Of a stretch of 64,000 bases of DNA, positions 52,306 through 62,836 are shown in pieces. How positions within the stretch are numbered: the stretch's first letter is position 1; every line of letters starts with the position of its first letter. The notes beneath the pieces were generated by a model. That model was not told the DNA's origin and made no database searches. It saw only the letters and a list, made by a program, of their open reading frames with translations. A program made the translations under genes and the position numbers. Source of the stretch: Clytia hemisphaerica (taxonomy: Eukaryota; Cnidaria; Hydrozoa; Leptothecata; Clytiidae); assembly GCA_902728285.1 (NCBI GenBank), contig CACVBU010000351.1:682001-746000 (forward strand). Reading direction: 5' to 3'.

Positions 52306-55179
52306 TTATAAATTACAACAATCGCTATCATTCGTCTTCACAGCTACACCATTGGCGATCGTCAGATCATACCAAGCGAACACCAGATATCCGAAACCAT
52401 ACCCCAGGAGAATGGACACACATACTAAAGAATTGTACGTCATGAAAGCCAACATGAGCAGATAACCAAGGAACACTTGAATGACATGCAAAACAGTCTG
52501 GATCAGGTGGACAATGACCCGTATTTTGAACCTGCAATATAGAACAAGTACTGACCTGCAGAAATCGAATCTGTGCTTTCCTGAGGATCAATGAACAATG
52601 TAAGACATTTTCCTTCGCCATATTTAACATAGAGCTAAATACAAGGCCAAGCTTACGTAAATTGACGTCAAAATCTATAAATTTTTTTATTGCTGTATTG
52701 ACGTCACTTAATATGTAAAATCCAAAACTAAAACGCCACCATTTTTGACGTTGCGTTGAGCAAGAAATAATTTTAAAATGGGAAAGAGTGCTGGGTTTAG
52801 AACCCCTATTATATTGTTAGATTAATAATGATTACTCAATTTACGTGAACTTACATTTGTTTATTGTGAATAGTGATTGCATCGTCTTTTTGCTGTGAAG
52901 ATTTTGAGCTGAAACAAAGATTGCATTTGTTGGGTGGCTGTTTTGATCTTTTAATATGATGAGAGACCAAAGGTATTAACATGACTTGACTGAAATATAT
53001 TTACATTGTAAGACATTTGTCCTGAATAAATCCTAATACATAACCTAGGATCCTCATGTTAATATATCAATATCAAAGTACCTTATCTTGTCGATGGTCA
53101 GGCTTCAACTCATCCTTGCTGGAGAGAGCAGGCTCTTATAAAACCACATGACAAGGAGGAGAGCTCACTCAGGCCCATTCTTCCAGAAAGGAAACAAAGG
53201 AGGAGTGCACTGGGGACAATGGAGATCAAGACTCTTCAACATGCAAACATGAGATCTCCATTGTAGAGGGTAACATAATACCATAATATAAAATATATAA
53301 TACATGTAACAAGCATATTATGTACATATAACATCTTCATATTACATAAATAACATTAAATCATAATATATATACAAAGGCTAAAAGTAACAAATCTATA
53401 TCCAACACATTCAGTAGCAATATTTTGCCTAAGCTGTAGGGTGAGTTTGTTTGATTTAAAAAACCAGTATACAGAAATGATGGTGTTGTAAATCGTACTT
53501 TATAATCGAATTTCGTACCCAGAACCCATTGCGCCACTTTTTAGATTTTACTGATAGGCTATCAGAATCATAAAAAAGCGAACTAATAGACTGGGTTCGA
53601 CAGTTTGCTTATAATCAACAATAAAGTATAAGGCCAAAGGGTTAGAATCGAAACTTTAACCTTTCTCAGGCAAGGAAAAGTGAAGCCTTAAAATATGCGC
53701 CGTAATTTTGACGACAGATTGAATCTAAATTTAGCTGTAAATTTTAGTTTCAATCTGTCATTTTTGTAAAAACCAGGCGGACCGCGCTAGGCCGCGCAAC
53801 TTTGGTAGGATTTGGCAGGCTTCAAATCTTACCAAGAAGATTCGATTCTAGCCCTTCGGGCTTATACTTCATTGCTCATAATCATACTTACATTGAGGGG
53901 TTGACGTCCCGCACTTTCTTATCATTCAGCATTTTAACCAACAAAAACTTTCGCAATATTTTCAATCCCTCATACAAAGTTGCCAACACGAACAAAGCAA
54001 CACATGCTCCATCAAACTCTGAAAATGAAAGTGAATTTTTTTTTCGTTGTTTATTATTTCAGGTTAACTGACTTTTCAACTCCTGAATTGTTATTTGATT
54101 TCATACACAACACTAATGCATAGAGGCGGTATCTTACTATACACAGACTGCACAGATATCCCAGTAATATAGGATTGTTAGCGTTAGACAGTCGGCTAAG
54201 TCGTATATATGTGTTCTGAAACTGCCGTTATTTTTCACGCCATTCTGAAGTGTCGATATGTATAAAGGATTTTTAGTTTATTACATTATGCCGACTACGT
54301 AAAAAATAACATCATCAGTCTTCCGATTGTTTTCACAGAGTCCACGACCAGCCGGTCCGGTTACTGTTCAAGAACTACCAGAACGTTTGAAGAAAGGATT
54401 CGAACCGCGAACTCCCTGTTCAACACGTTGACGCCTTAACCACGCGGCCATCTTACTCTATGTCAAGTCCTCGATAATGATAGATATCCTTTATTTATTG
54501 GAGGCTTGAAAATCTGAGCTGACCTGATTGGTTCATCGTCATCCAATCTTTGAAGAACAAAGTTACCATCGTTCCTCCATGGAAATACATCGGCATCTGA
54601 AAATGTGAATTATTGACAGAAACAGTAAATCTTATCTGGAAAATTGAAACGTCATGATCCTTTAGATAGAAAGAGTACTTCATCGGTAAAATGTCGAGAA
54701 GAAATGAACAATAAAATCACCGTTAAAGACAATCAATCACCTAATAACGACCTTATTTACTGAAAAATGTTTATTCGATAGTGCGATTCTGTACAGAGTA
54801 GAGATAGAAAGACCATCTTTGAGGTGAAAAAAATTAGAAGAAAATCAAATTATACATCTTTGTACAAAAAGGAATAGAGTTGACTTTCTCTACTTTGATT
54901 TTCAATGGGAATTGGATTTTTCATCGAATAAGAAAGCGTATAGATATGGTAGAGGGGCGTTTATGAAAATTTCTTGTTGACAGTGACTTTCAATATTATG
55001 GAATAATGGAGCGTATCTTGCGTATGGAATAGTAGAATATCGAATTAGAGAGAGTGTCCATTATTATATTGTACCTGATGTCCCATCATATGGTTTCCAG
55101 TGTTGTTCATTTGATGATGGTTGTGGTGATTTGTACCATTTATCTCTGGCATGGTGTGGTTCATATTTGAATGGTCCAT
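52306..55179 (-). CDS. Copper transporter CTR1/SLC31-type gene B, five exons
   Basis: Exons on the minus strand are 55075-55179, 54524-54596, 53892-54018, 52855-52908 and 52306-52531. All have GT donors, AG acceptors and matching phases (0, 1, 2, 2), giving 194 residues. Residues 1-35 form a Met/His-rich extracellular copper-gathering segment (MDHSNMNHTMPEINGTNHHN, then MMGHQ). MPMYFHGGTMVTLFFKDW precedes membrane segment 1 (about 62-82, CVALFVLATLYEGLK). A cytosolic loop of about 40 residues follows. Membrane segment 2 carries MLAFM (146-150), the Met-x3-Met copper gate of the family, and segment 3 GYGFG (163-167), the trimer-packing motif. The C terminus has Cys191-Cys192, a likely copper hand-off site. 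CTR1 trimers import Cu(I). The start is supported by an in-frame stop a few codons upstream. It is the tandem paralogue of gene A. Confidence 0.9.
54385..54465 (-). repeat. Degenerate tRNA-derived sequence (SINE-like)
   Basis: On the minus strand, TGGCCGCGTGGTTAAGGC matches a class II tRNA A box and GGTTCGAATCC a perfect B box. The stems of the acceptor and T arms do not pair, so it is not a functional tRNA. It lies in the intron between CTR-B exons 2 and 3 and could drive RNA polymerase III transcription in the same direction as the gene. Confidence 0.55.
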
Positions 55180-55338
55180 ATTCAACTCTTTTTACGGTTA
55201 ACCTTCACTAATTCAAACTCGAACGGGGAATATCTATTTGTTCGTATAACAGAGAGATTCGAATTATAGAAGTTCGAATAAGCGAGAGTCGATTGTATCT
55301 GTATTTTATAAGGCAGTCTTTATAAGAATACCAGAGTA

Positions 55339-56072
55339 TACATTTTTTTATGAGAACAAACTATATAAGAATATAAGGCTTCGACTTCGATGGCTAAGAT
55401 ATTAAAAACAAGTTAAGAACATTTTAAGGCTATTTTCTTAGGAAAATGGACAAAAATAGTCGCTAAATAGTGAAAATAAGAACATGTTAAGAACATTTTT
55501 AGTCTTAAAACATAGAAAGTTAAGAACATCCGAAGGCTTCAAAAATGTTGGATGTTCTTATAAAAAACTTGTAAGCGATAGTCTACTGTATGTGTATTTC
55601 ATAAGAAAGTCTTTATAAGGATACCAGAGTAAAAACCAACCAAATTGTAAGAATACCATAAAAAACATCTCCAAAGAAAGATTTTTCAAATTAATGAGAA
55701 TACAAAATGTATTACGCTGGTCTTGTTTTGAAACTGTACCTTTACGTGAGAACCAAAAATACACTCTTTTATTCAATAACACTTTTAAAAGTTTTATACG
55801 TAGCTACATGGATACACGTTTTTTATATAAGAACATCCAAAAATTTTGAAGCCTCAGGATGTTATTAACTTTTTGAATGTTAAGTAAAAATGTCCGTAAC
55901 ATTTTCTTATTTTCACCATTTTGTGAGCATTTTTGTCCATTTTCTTAAGAAATATAGCCATTTTAGAGTCTGCAAAGCCTTAAAATGTTCTTAACTTGTT
56001 CTTAAAATTTTGGCCATCGAAGCCTTATGTTCTTATATAGTTTGTTCTTATATTAAAAAAACGTGTACTGCC
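55339..56072. repeat. Inverted pair of a 240-bp repeat family
   Basis: Copy one (about 55339-55568) and copy two (about 55817-56072) are in opposite orientation. Shared segments include TATATAAGAA(C/T)ATAAGGCTTCGA, AACAAGTTAAGAACATTTTA and GGATGTTCTTATA. A third copy is at 59299-59564. The pair starts only 160 bp upstream of the CTR-B start codon, so it may lie in the CTR-B promoter. Confidence 0.7.
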
Positions 56073-56561
56073 AAACCAAATATTGATTAAATAAAAATTG
56101 TTCTGATTTCTCTTTGTTCAATATTTATTTGTGTTTTTGTTTACTCACTTGTGTAAATAGGCTACATTTTACGAGGCCCGGAATTCCCGAGTTATTTTTT
56201 CCGAGTTAAAAAAACCGAGTTAAAAAAAAACCGAGTTATCCCGAGTTATGACGCCATTTTTGGAATTTAGTGACGTCATTTTTCATTTTTTAACTCGGGA
56301 ATTTTTGCTTCCTTTAACTTTCCGAGTTATTTTAAATTTTTTAACTCGGGAATTTTTGCTTCCTTTAACTTTCCGAGTTATTTTCCATTTTTTAACTCGG
56401 GAATTTTTGCTTCCTTTAACATTCCGAGTTATTTTCCATTTTTTAACTCGGGAATTTTTGCTTCCTTTAACTTTCCGAGTTATTTTTCATTTTTTAACTC
56501 GGGAATTTTTGCTTCCTTTAGCTTTCCGAGTTATTTTTCATCTCTCTTTAAATTTCTTTTC

Positions 56562-56769
56562 AATCGACATGGCAAACTTTATGGCGCAATGGCGACAAAC
56601 TTTATGTCAAGATTATGAAAAGAACACAACACGTTTTCTCTTCTTATTTTTGCATCGCACGTTTTTCAGTTTCGAACAAGTGTCCAGTATCTTTCACTTC
56701 ACATTGCGCAGAATGGGGTTTGACGTTCGAATTGTTTTTATAAAAAGACGGGTGCAAACATTCGAATAA
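56562..56769 (+). CDS. Unrecognised frame inside the MULE-like element
   Basis: Immediately after the left terminal repeats, an ATG starts MANFMAQWRQTLCQDYEKNT and the frame runs to FIKRRVQTFE. It is about 68 residues from this ATG, and the frame is also open upstream through the 51-bp repeats. Trp, Gln and charged residues make it look more protein-like than its surroundings. MULEs are known to pick up host gene fragments, so it may be captured sequence. No function is proposed. Confidence 0.25.
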
Positions 56770-57154
56770 CAATATACCCTCAGGTCAACATTTAAAGACT
56801 TCCCACTTTGAAAAAGTAGCGTATTTGACCCCCGGAACGTTTTTTAACCGCAAGTCTAATTAGAGCCTTATGACACAAAAAGATTCGATTCATAATTCGA
56901 ATGTTTTGCAAAGGTCACACGCGCGCGGGAAACTTTCGAATGTTCTTCTGTAAGTTGATTTGGTGAGTGTGTGCACTCTGGACAGTTTTATTCTCATTTT
57001 CTTTAAGTGCGTGTTGTCACGCCTCAGTAACTTTTTACTTTGCAAGAAGATGTTTCTCGAAATTGTATATTGGAAGTTCTCTTTTTGTTTACTAGAGATG
57101 TTTACTACTAAATGTGTTAAACTTAAACAAGTCTTTTGTATTAAATTCAATTAG

Positions 57155-58180
57155 TGCTGCATACTGTAAAGAGAAAATCACAAAACGTATTTTCAAACAT
57201 GGAAAGGGAGATTATATGAAATGACCACTCAAAAAGGTGGTACATTGGCTCTCCGGCAGTCTAATTTTTAGAGTTTCCAAATTTTCTTTATAGATTATGA
57301 TAGCTAAAAGATTGATCTTTTTGGAACCATCGAGCCATATATAAAAAAAAAATTCAAGGAACAATAAATTACATTTGAAGGGAGAAATATCGCACATTTG
57401 TGTCCTTTAACCCGTCATATCTTCCTGGAATCTAATATTTCTTAATTTGGCTCGATGGATTTAAGATCGGGACCACTTAGATGTGGTGTGCTCGAAATTT
57501 CAATACAACTTGACTATTTTTAGATAGCCGGAAGGAGCTATATATAGAAAAAGCACCCATTTTCTTGGATTTTTTGTCATTAATCATGCCAATTTAATGA
57601 ACTAATGATTTTTTTTTAATTATTAATAATTTTTATCTTTAATCTTTCTAACCAAAAAAAATTTTCATTGAAATTATAACTAGAAGGAAATTTATACTCG
57701 TTTGAACTAAGATGATAAAACGCCATTCTGAAGAAGATGAAAAAGCACTTAAAGCAACTGAGTTTATTTATTTTTTAACATCTCTCATAAAAATCTACGA
57801 ATAGTCTGTGAAATAATTGATTCAATAATCGTTGTTGATGATTCAATCAAAATTTTTACAGCGAAGGGGGAAGGACTCACTGAATTTTTCTGAGAATCTT
57901 GTCATGTCACTTACAGTATTCTTTAATGAAATAGGGAGGAAATATAAATTTTGAAATAGCTTTATCTCATCACTTACCTGCTGTTTTTTTTGAGATTTAC
58001 ACAGTATTTATGCTGTAATATTTTTGAAAGGCTTACACTTTGTTTATCCATCTAGCAGGTTTTAACTTCAGTTCTTGCTTTTCAATTATTCACTTGTTTG
58101 TTGATTTTTCATTTTATTAAGCAGGTTAAGGTTTTTCTAGTTGGTAATGGATGGTTATGTCTTTGATTTAGGTTGGTATG
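57155..58180. other. Unique interior of the MULE-like element
   Basis: AT-rich, no transposase or other protein recognised on either strand. Confidence 0.4.
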
Positions 58181-58620
58181 GGATCAATAGATTAAAACTG
58201 GTGTTTTTTTATGAAGAAAAATAACTCGGAAAGTTAAAGGAAGAAAAAATTCCCGAGTTAAAAAATGAAAAATAACTCGGAAAGTTAAAGGAAGTAAAAA
58301 TTCCCGAGTTAAAAAATGGAAAATAACTCGGAATGTTAAAGGAAGCAAAAATTCCCGAGTTAAAAAATGGAAAATAACTCGGAAAGTTAAAGGAAGCAAA
58401 AATTCCCGAGTTAAAAAATGAAAAATGACGTCACTAAATTCCAAAAATGACGTCATAACTCGGGATAACTCGGTTTTTTTTTAACTCGGTTTTTTTAACT
58501 CGGAAAAAATAACTCGGGAATTCCGGGCCTCACATTTTACTTACAAATATTTAAAAAAATCGTATTGCGATTAAATAAAGTTTCAATGATCACAAATCTC
58601 AATCATGACATACGTAGAAT

Positions 58621-59046
58621 TACTTTAATGTCGGAAATTTTCGCGATTTTGCTAAAATTCGCGATATTAAATTCCTTCGCCAAAATCATCAAAAGAACTT
58701 CAAATTTGGCATTTCTTTCTTTTTCTTCAATCTCACTTATCAAAAATGTTAAAAAAGTCTTCTCTTTCTTAAACTAAACAAAAGTTTACCACTGGTAAAA
58801 ACCGGGGTCTTTCCGAGAACATTACGTCATGAATATCATGAGTAGCAAAGGACATTAACAATCATCAAAACAATTTCTTTTACATACTCTCCACAAAAAA
58901 AAGCAGAAAAGCAGGAAAGATATCATCTATCATCATGCTTTGCGAAAATAAATTTTTCAGTAATTCATATTCGCGAAAGTAAATTGCCGCGAAAATGAAA
59001 ACAATCACGAATGGCCTAAATCGTGAAATTTTCTGACATTAAAGTA
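58621..59046. mobile_element. TACTTTAATGTC-ended MITE
   Basis: The ends TACTTTAATGTCGGAAATTT and AAATTTTCTGACATTAAAGTA are opposed. TTTCGCGA/TCGCGAAA motifs lie inside. Belongs with 48477 and 61585. Confidence 0.75.
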
Positions 59047-59298
59047 AGCCATAATTTAACGCACAAAAAGTGGTTCAACTCGATATTTTGAACATTGGCC
59101 TCAAGCCATTTTTCCAAGTTCTAAAGTCTGCAGATTGATTGACGCTTTCAGACATCGCGATGTTGTGGGTTGACAGCGGAAAGTCTTATTTTAATTCCTT
59201 CATTTATTTACGATGGAAACTTTAAACTTCCTTCTAACACCAAAAACAGTCAGTGTTCCCATCTGATTCCTGTCAAAATGAAATGAATTGTTTGTATA

Positions 59299-59564
59299 TA
59301 CACCTTTTCTTTTATGAGTACATCCAAAATTTTTAAAGCCTTCGGATGTTCTTAACTTTTTAAGTTTTAAGCCTAAAAATGTTCATAACATGTTCTTATT
59401 TTCACTATTTTGCGACTATTTTTGTCCATTTTCCTAAGAAGAAAATTGCTGTTTTAGGGTCCGCAAAGCTTTAAAATGTTCTTAACTTGTTTTTAATATT
59501 TTAGCCATCGAAGCCTTATGTTCTTATATAGTTTGTTTTCTTATAAAAAACCGTATAATAGTGA
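59299..59564. repeat. Third copy of the 240-bp repeat family (cf. 55339-56072)
   Basis: Same orientation as the 55817-56072 copy. GTACATCCAAAATTTTTAAA opens it, and CATCGAAGCCTTATGTTCTT followed by ATATAGTTTG closes it. Confidence 0.7.
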
Positions 59565-60214
59565 CACGTGCAGATTGGGCTCATCAACATTTCATGGGAT
59601 TAAGAAGTTAGACGATGTTTTACTTAGACTATGTTTTACTAAAATTTCTCCGCCATGGGCGGTATCTCCGTTAAAAGATTATTCCGCCTTTTAAGATTAT
59701 TCAAATTTATTCTAGTGATCCTCTGGACGATATGATCGTCTAGTCAATAATTTGATACAGGACCCCTTACCACTAACCTATCGGGAAGACCTGCCCGTGG
59801 TGAAACTCGAGATGCAGAATCCTTCAAAAGGGCAATGCATTCTACTGTAAAGAGCCACACAAAAAAATATGGCTTAAACAAGTGCCCTACCCCGGGCAAA
59901 GCTACTAGTAAAAGCGTCACCAGGTGCCCTCAAGACACCCCCTCTGGAATGTTCGTGATAGAGGGTTAGACCTTGTTCACCGGCAAGGTGGGGGTAAGTG
60001 CCCCATATTGCCTGGACTATCTAAATGACCTTAGTTAGGTCTTACCTTTTACTATTTATCTATTGGTAGCTGAGGATTGGTGATTGTAGGATTGGGACTT
60101 GAGTGAGACATTTAGTACTGATTGGCTCCAAAAAATGTCACTTTCATGGCTATTTGGTCTTTTGCCAATTTCAGATGCTGTGAATTCTAAGCTAGCAAAC
60201 TGAGGTAGATTTTG
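59565..60214. other. Non-coding, less AT-rich stretch
   Basis: 59700-60010 has a noticeably higher GC content (for example AGGTGCCCTCAAGACACCCC and GTGCCCTACCCCGGGCAAAG) than its neighbours but no reading frame or RNA fold that I recognise. It could be part of an unidentified repeat. Confidence 0.35.
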
Positions 60215-60507
60215 TACAGACGCCCCCTTCTCACAGACCCACTGGGACCCTTCCCACAGGAAAAATTGGCAGAAATATCGTCTCCGGTGGAAAATTATCT
60301 TCTCATTTTAGTCCTGAAGAAAGCAAATCCTCACTGCAAAATATTGTGCTACTTTTTCTTCTATCCCCACTGGCTTGAAAACAAAAGAATTTAAATCCCC
60401 AGCCATAAAAAAATATGGGAATATCAATCCCCATCAAGTCTCAGTCCGTTATTTTTATCCCCGCTGGTAAAAATAAATCGTACCGGGTCTGTGTGAAGGG
60501 GTGTGTA
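60215..60507. mobile_element. MITE with CTCACAGACCC-type ends
   Basis: The left end TACAGACGCCCCCTTCTCAC (then AGACCCACTGGGA) is mirrored by TACCGGGTCTGTGTGAAGGG at the right. Related to 10591 and 14793. Confidence 0.6.
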
Positions 60508-60555
60508 TTAAGCTATAAACTATTTTTTATTTCAATGGTCCTGTTTATCATCCTC

Positions 60556-60810
60556 TACAAGGTGTCCCTAATTAAAGTATCGAGTTTGAACATGCGATTG
60601 AGTAGAAAAGTTTGTGTGTGCTATCGCTAAAATATAAGAACATTCTCCATCACACAGGCTTATTACAAAAGGTAGTTACAACGTATAAATTAATCGTAAT
60701 CACAAAGAAAAAAGAGGGAGAGCTTAAAATACAATTTTGTGAACACGCAGATAAAACTTTCTACTCATAGTTGTGTTTCGACTCGATACTTTAATTAGGG
60801 ACACCCTGTA
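60556..60810. mobile_element. Mariner-like MITE with TACARGGTGTCCC ends
   Basis: The left end TACAAGGTGTCCCTAATTAA (then AGTATCGAGT) is the complement of the right end ACTTTAATTAGGGACACCCTGTA. TA at both boundaries and a GGGTGTCCC terminus are typical of Tc1/mariner-derived elements. No transposase, about 255 bp. Confidence 0.75.
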
Positions 60811-60875
60811 TATATAACTATTTGCATTTCAATATCAAAAGACAACAAATGTATTCAATGATTTGGCGTTAACTA

Positions 60876-61150
60876 CCTTAAGGGAACTTATCTTGGCGAG
60901 AACTTATTTTGGCGAAATTGGCGAGCGAACTCAAAATTCGCCAAATTTAGTTCTCTAAAATTAATTTTTTAGGTCATTCGGTATTTTGCCTAAATAACTT
61001 CTTGAGTTCACAAAAGAAGCTTCAAATAAGGCAAAATAGAACAGATTTACGCTGCCATTCGCCAAAATAAGTTCTCGCCAAAATTAAAAAGAATTTTCAA
61101 ATCAACCGTTCGTCAAAATTAGTTCTCACCAAAAAGAAGTTCCCTTAAAC
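60876..61150. mobile_element. MITE with CCTTAAGGGAA ends and TTGGCGAGAAC motifs
   Basis: CCTTAAGGGAACTTATCTTG opens it, and ACCAAAAAGAAGTTCCCTTAA closes it in the opposite sense. TTCTCGCCAAAATTA and TTTGGCGAA recur in both orientations. Relative of 34995-35286. Confidence 0.65.
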
Positions 61151-61584
61151 TAAGAATTCGTTTATCTTATTTTTTTTAATAAATTTGGTTTACCAAGAAA
61201 TCAACAGCAGAAGCATAAAAAAGATTCACATCTTGGATATCAAAAAAAAGAATTGAAAAGATACAATTTTAATTAGATTCGGAAAAAATGTTCGTATTCA
61301 TAATTATTAGAGACACCTTGTTCAAAAAAACTCGAAAAAGAAATATTCAAATTTGCTTATGTCCAAAAAAATTTTGTGTCGGTTTTAAAATACATATAAT
61401 ATAAATTATAAAATTTTGTCAGCATATTATAATATATAAGTCCAAAATTTTGTATGATCATTTAGCAGTAAACCCTAAAATTCTACCTTAAAAAAATATT
61501 TGATATTTTTAAATTAGTTCAGTATTAAGTGTTCCATGTGGCTTTAAAAGTCAAAAAGAAAATTTTTCTGAAACCCCTAGCTTC

Positions 61585-61738
61585 TACTTTAATCGGATTA
61601 AATCTCGCAAAAAATTTCTGGATTCAAGTTCGCGAGTCAGCAATCTCACGCGTTTTTGCGAGACTTAATTTCGCGAAAATGGCAAAAACTCGCAAAGTCG
61701 CGAAATTAATTCTCGCAAAAATTTATCCGATTAAAGTA
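61585..61738. mobile_element. Short TACTTTAATCGG-ended MITE
   Basis: TACTTTAATCGGATTAAATC opens it and TTTATCCGATTAAAGTA closes it. The interior has TCTCGCAAAAA and TCGCGAAATTAA in both orientations. Only 154 bp, nearly all palindrome. Confidence 0.75.
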
Positions 61739-62836
61739 GCAGTCCCCCCCCCTCGGTGGAAAACATGATCTCTAAACTAGACAAAATATTTTCAAAAATA
61801 CCATGGGGTGTTAAGATAAGGACAATTTTGCAAAGATGAATGGTGTTTTCCATAGTTAGACTATGTCACAGAAGAAGTAGGTACGTTGGTCATCTCCGCC
61901 TTAAACTGATAAAACTGATAAAAAAAACTCAAAATTTTACATCCTGGAAAATTAAGGTGAGAATTGGATCGGATTAATTTTCGCGAGTTTTTGCCATTTT
62001 CGCGATTCGCAATTCGCAAAATTAAACAGATGCGAAAGTTTCAAAATAAACAGTATATTTGCTTTTCGGGCGCTTTTAGGACCTCGTTAAACTAATTTTT
62101 GCCTGATGTCCATTCATATTCAGAAATTTCGCGATTTTTTCCATTACCAAATTAAATCTAAAAATAAAGAATGTCTAATAATGACCATGGTTTTTTTAAA
62201 CCAAAATTCTTTTATCTAATCCCCAATTTTCCGGTTTAAAATATGTCTAAAACCCCATCTAATTTATATGATTCAAAAATATACATCCTATTTAAGTGAT
62301 CAAGAAAAAAAACCATCAAATCCTTTATACATCCTGCTCTCTGTTGCCTAGTGTACGCCCATTTGTACGCCCCTTGTTCATTTTAACTCTTCGGGACTTA
62401 TATGGACCAAACCCCCTAGCTCTTTAGTTTTCTAAATACTTTTAACCTATCAAAAAAAGTCTAAATACCCTTATTCCAACTTCAGTTTACCCCTTCTCGC
62501 TGCTGTTATTTAGTTTAAAATCGATTTGTACGTCAGAATCGCTATGAGCCTCCACCAGAGTTTTCTTTGGCTTCACCCTACTCAAACTTTTGAAAGTTTT
62601 TACCGTTCATTTGGTACCTGAGAGAAGACAAATAATATTTCCCCTATGACAATTTCCAGACCAGAAGAAAGATTATTCAAAAAAAAAAAGTTAAGCTATT
62701 TACATTTGTTATCCCATTATAAATGTCTTTCTAAGACCCCATCTACATGCTACATATATAATCTCTCCATGTTTGGGAACCAAATAACGTGTAAACATAA
62801 CCATAAAAATGTACCAAAGACTCTACTTGCATCACA
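61739..62836. other. Region downstream of ITPK1-like copy 2
   Basis: No gene recognised. A TTTTCGCGAGTTTTTGCCAT fragment near 61985 belongs to the TACTTTA/TTTCGCG family. The 3' UTR of the minus-strand gene should lie here, but no AATAAA close to the stop was found. Confidence 0.35.

Larger units (their letters stand above)
56173..58531. mobile_element. 2.36-kb MULE-like element with 9-bp target duplication and tandem-repeat termini
   Basis: It is flanked by exact ACATTTTAC direct repeats (56164-56172 and 58532-58540). Ends: GAGGCCCGGAATTCCCGAGT and the complement ACTCGGGAATTCCGGGCCTC. The terminal inverted repeats are about 330-380 bp and consist of an outer part plus tandem 51-bp units (TTAACTCGGGAATTTTTGCT and following), five copies on the left and four on the right. 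The 9-bp duplication and long termini fit Mutator-like elements. The unique interior has no recognised transposase, so it appears non-autonomous. Because the unit is 17 codons, open frames run through both termini. Confidence 0.88.

Noticed and set aside
52367-52630. Minus-strand 87-codon frame over the CTR-B last exon
   Set aside because: It is a shadow of the CTR-B coding frame in another phase and runs through the splice acceptor.
54385-54465. Candidate functional tRNA gene (Ser/Leu-like A and B boxes)
   Set aside because: The acceptor and T stems do not pair and the anticodon arm is irregular; a SINE or pseudogene is more likely.
56248-56562. Frame with repeated FHFLTREFLLPLTFRVI segments, also in antisense at 58184-58456
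   Set aside because: It is the translation of the 51-bp units in the terminal inverted repeats of a transposon and appears symmetrically at both ends.
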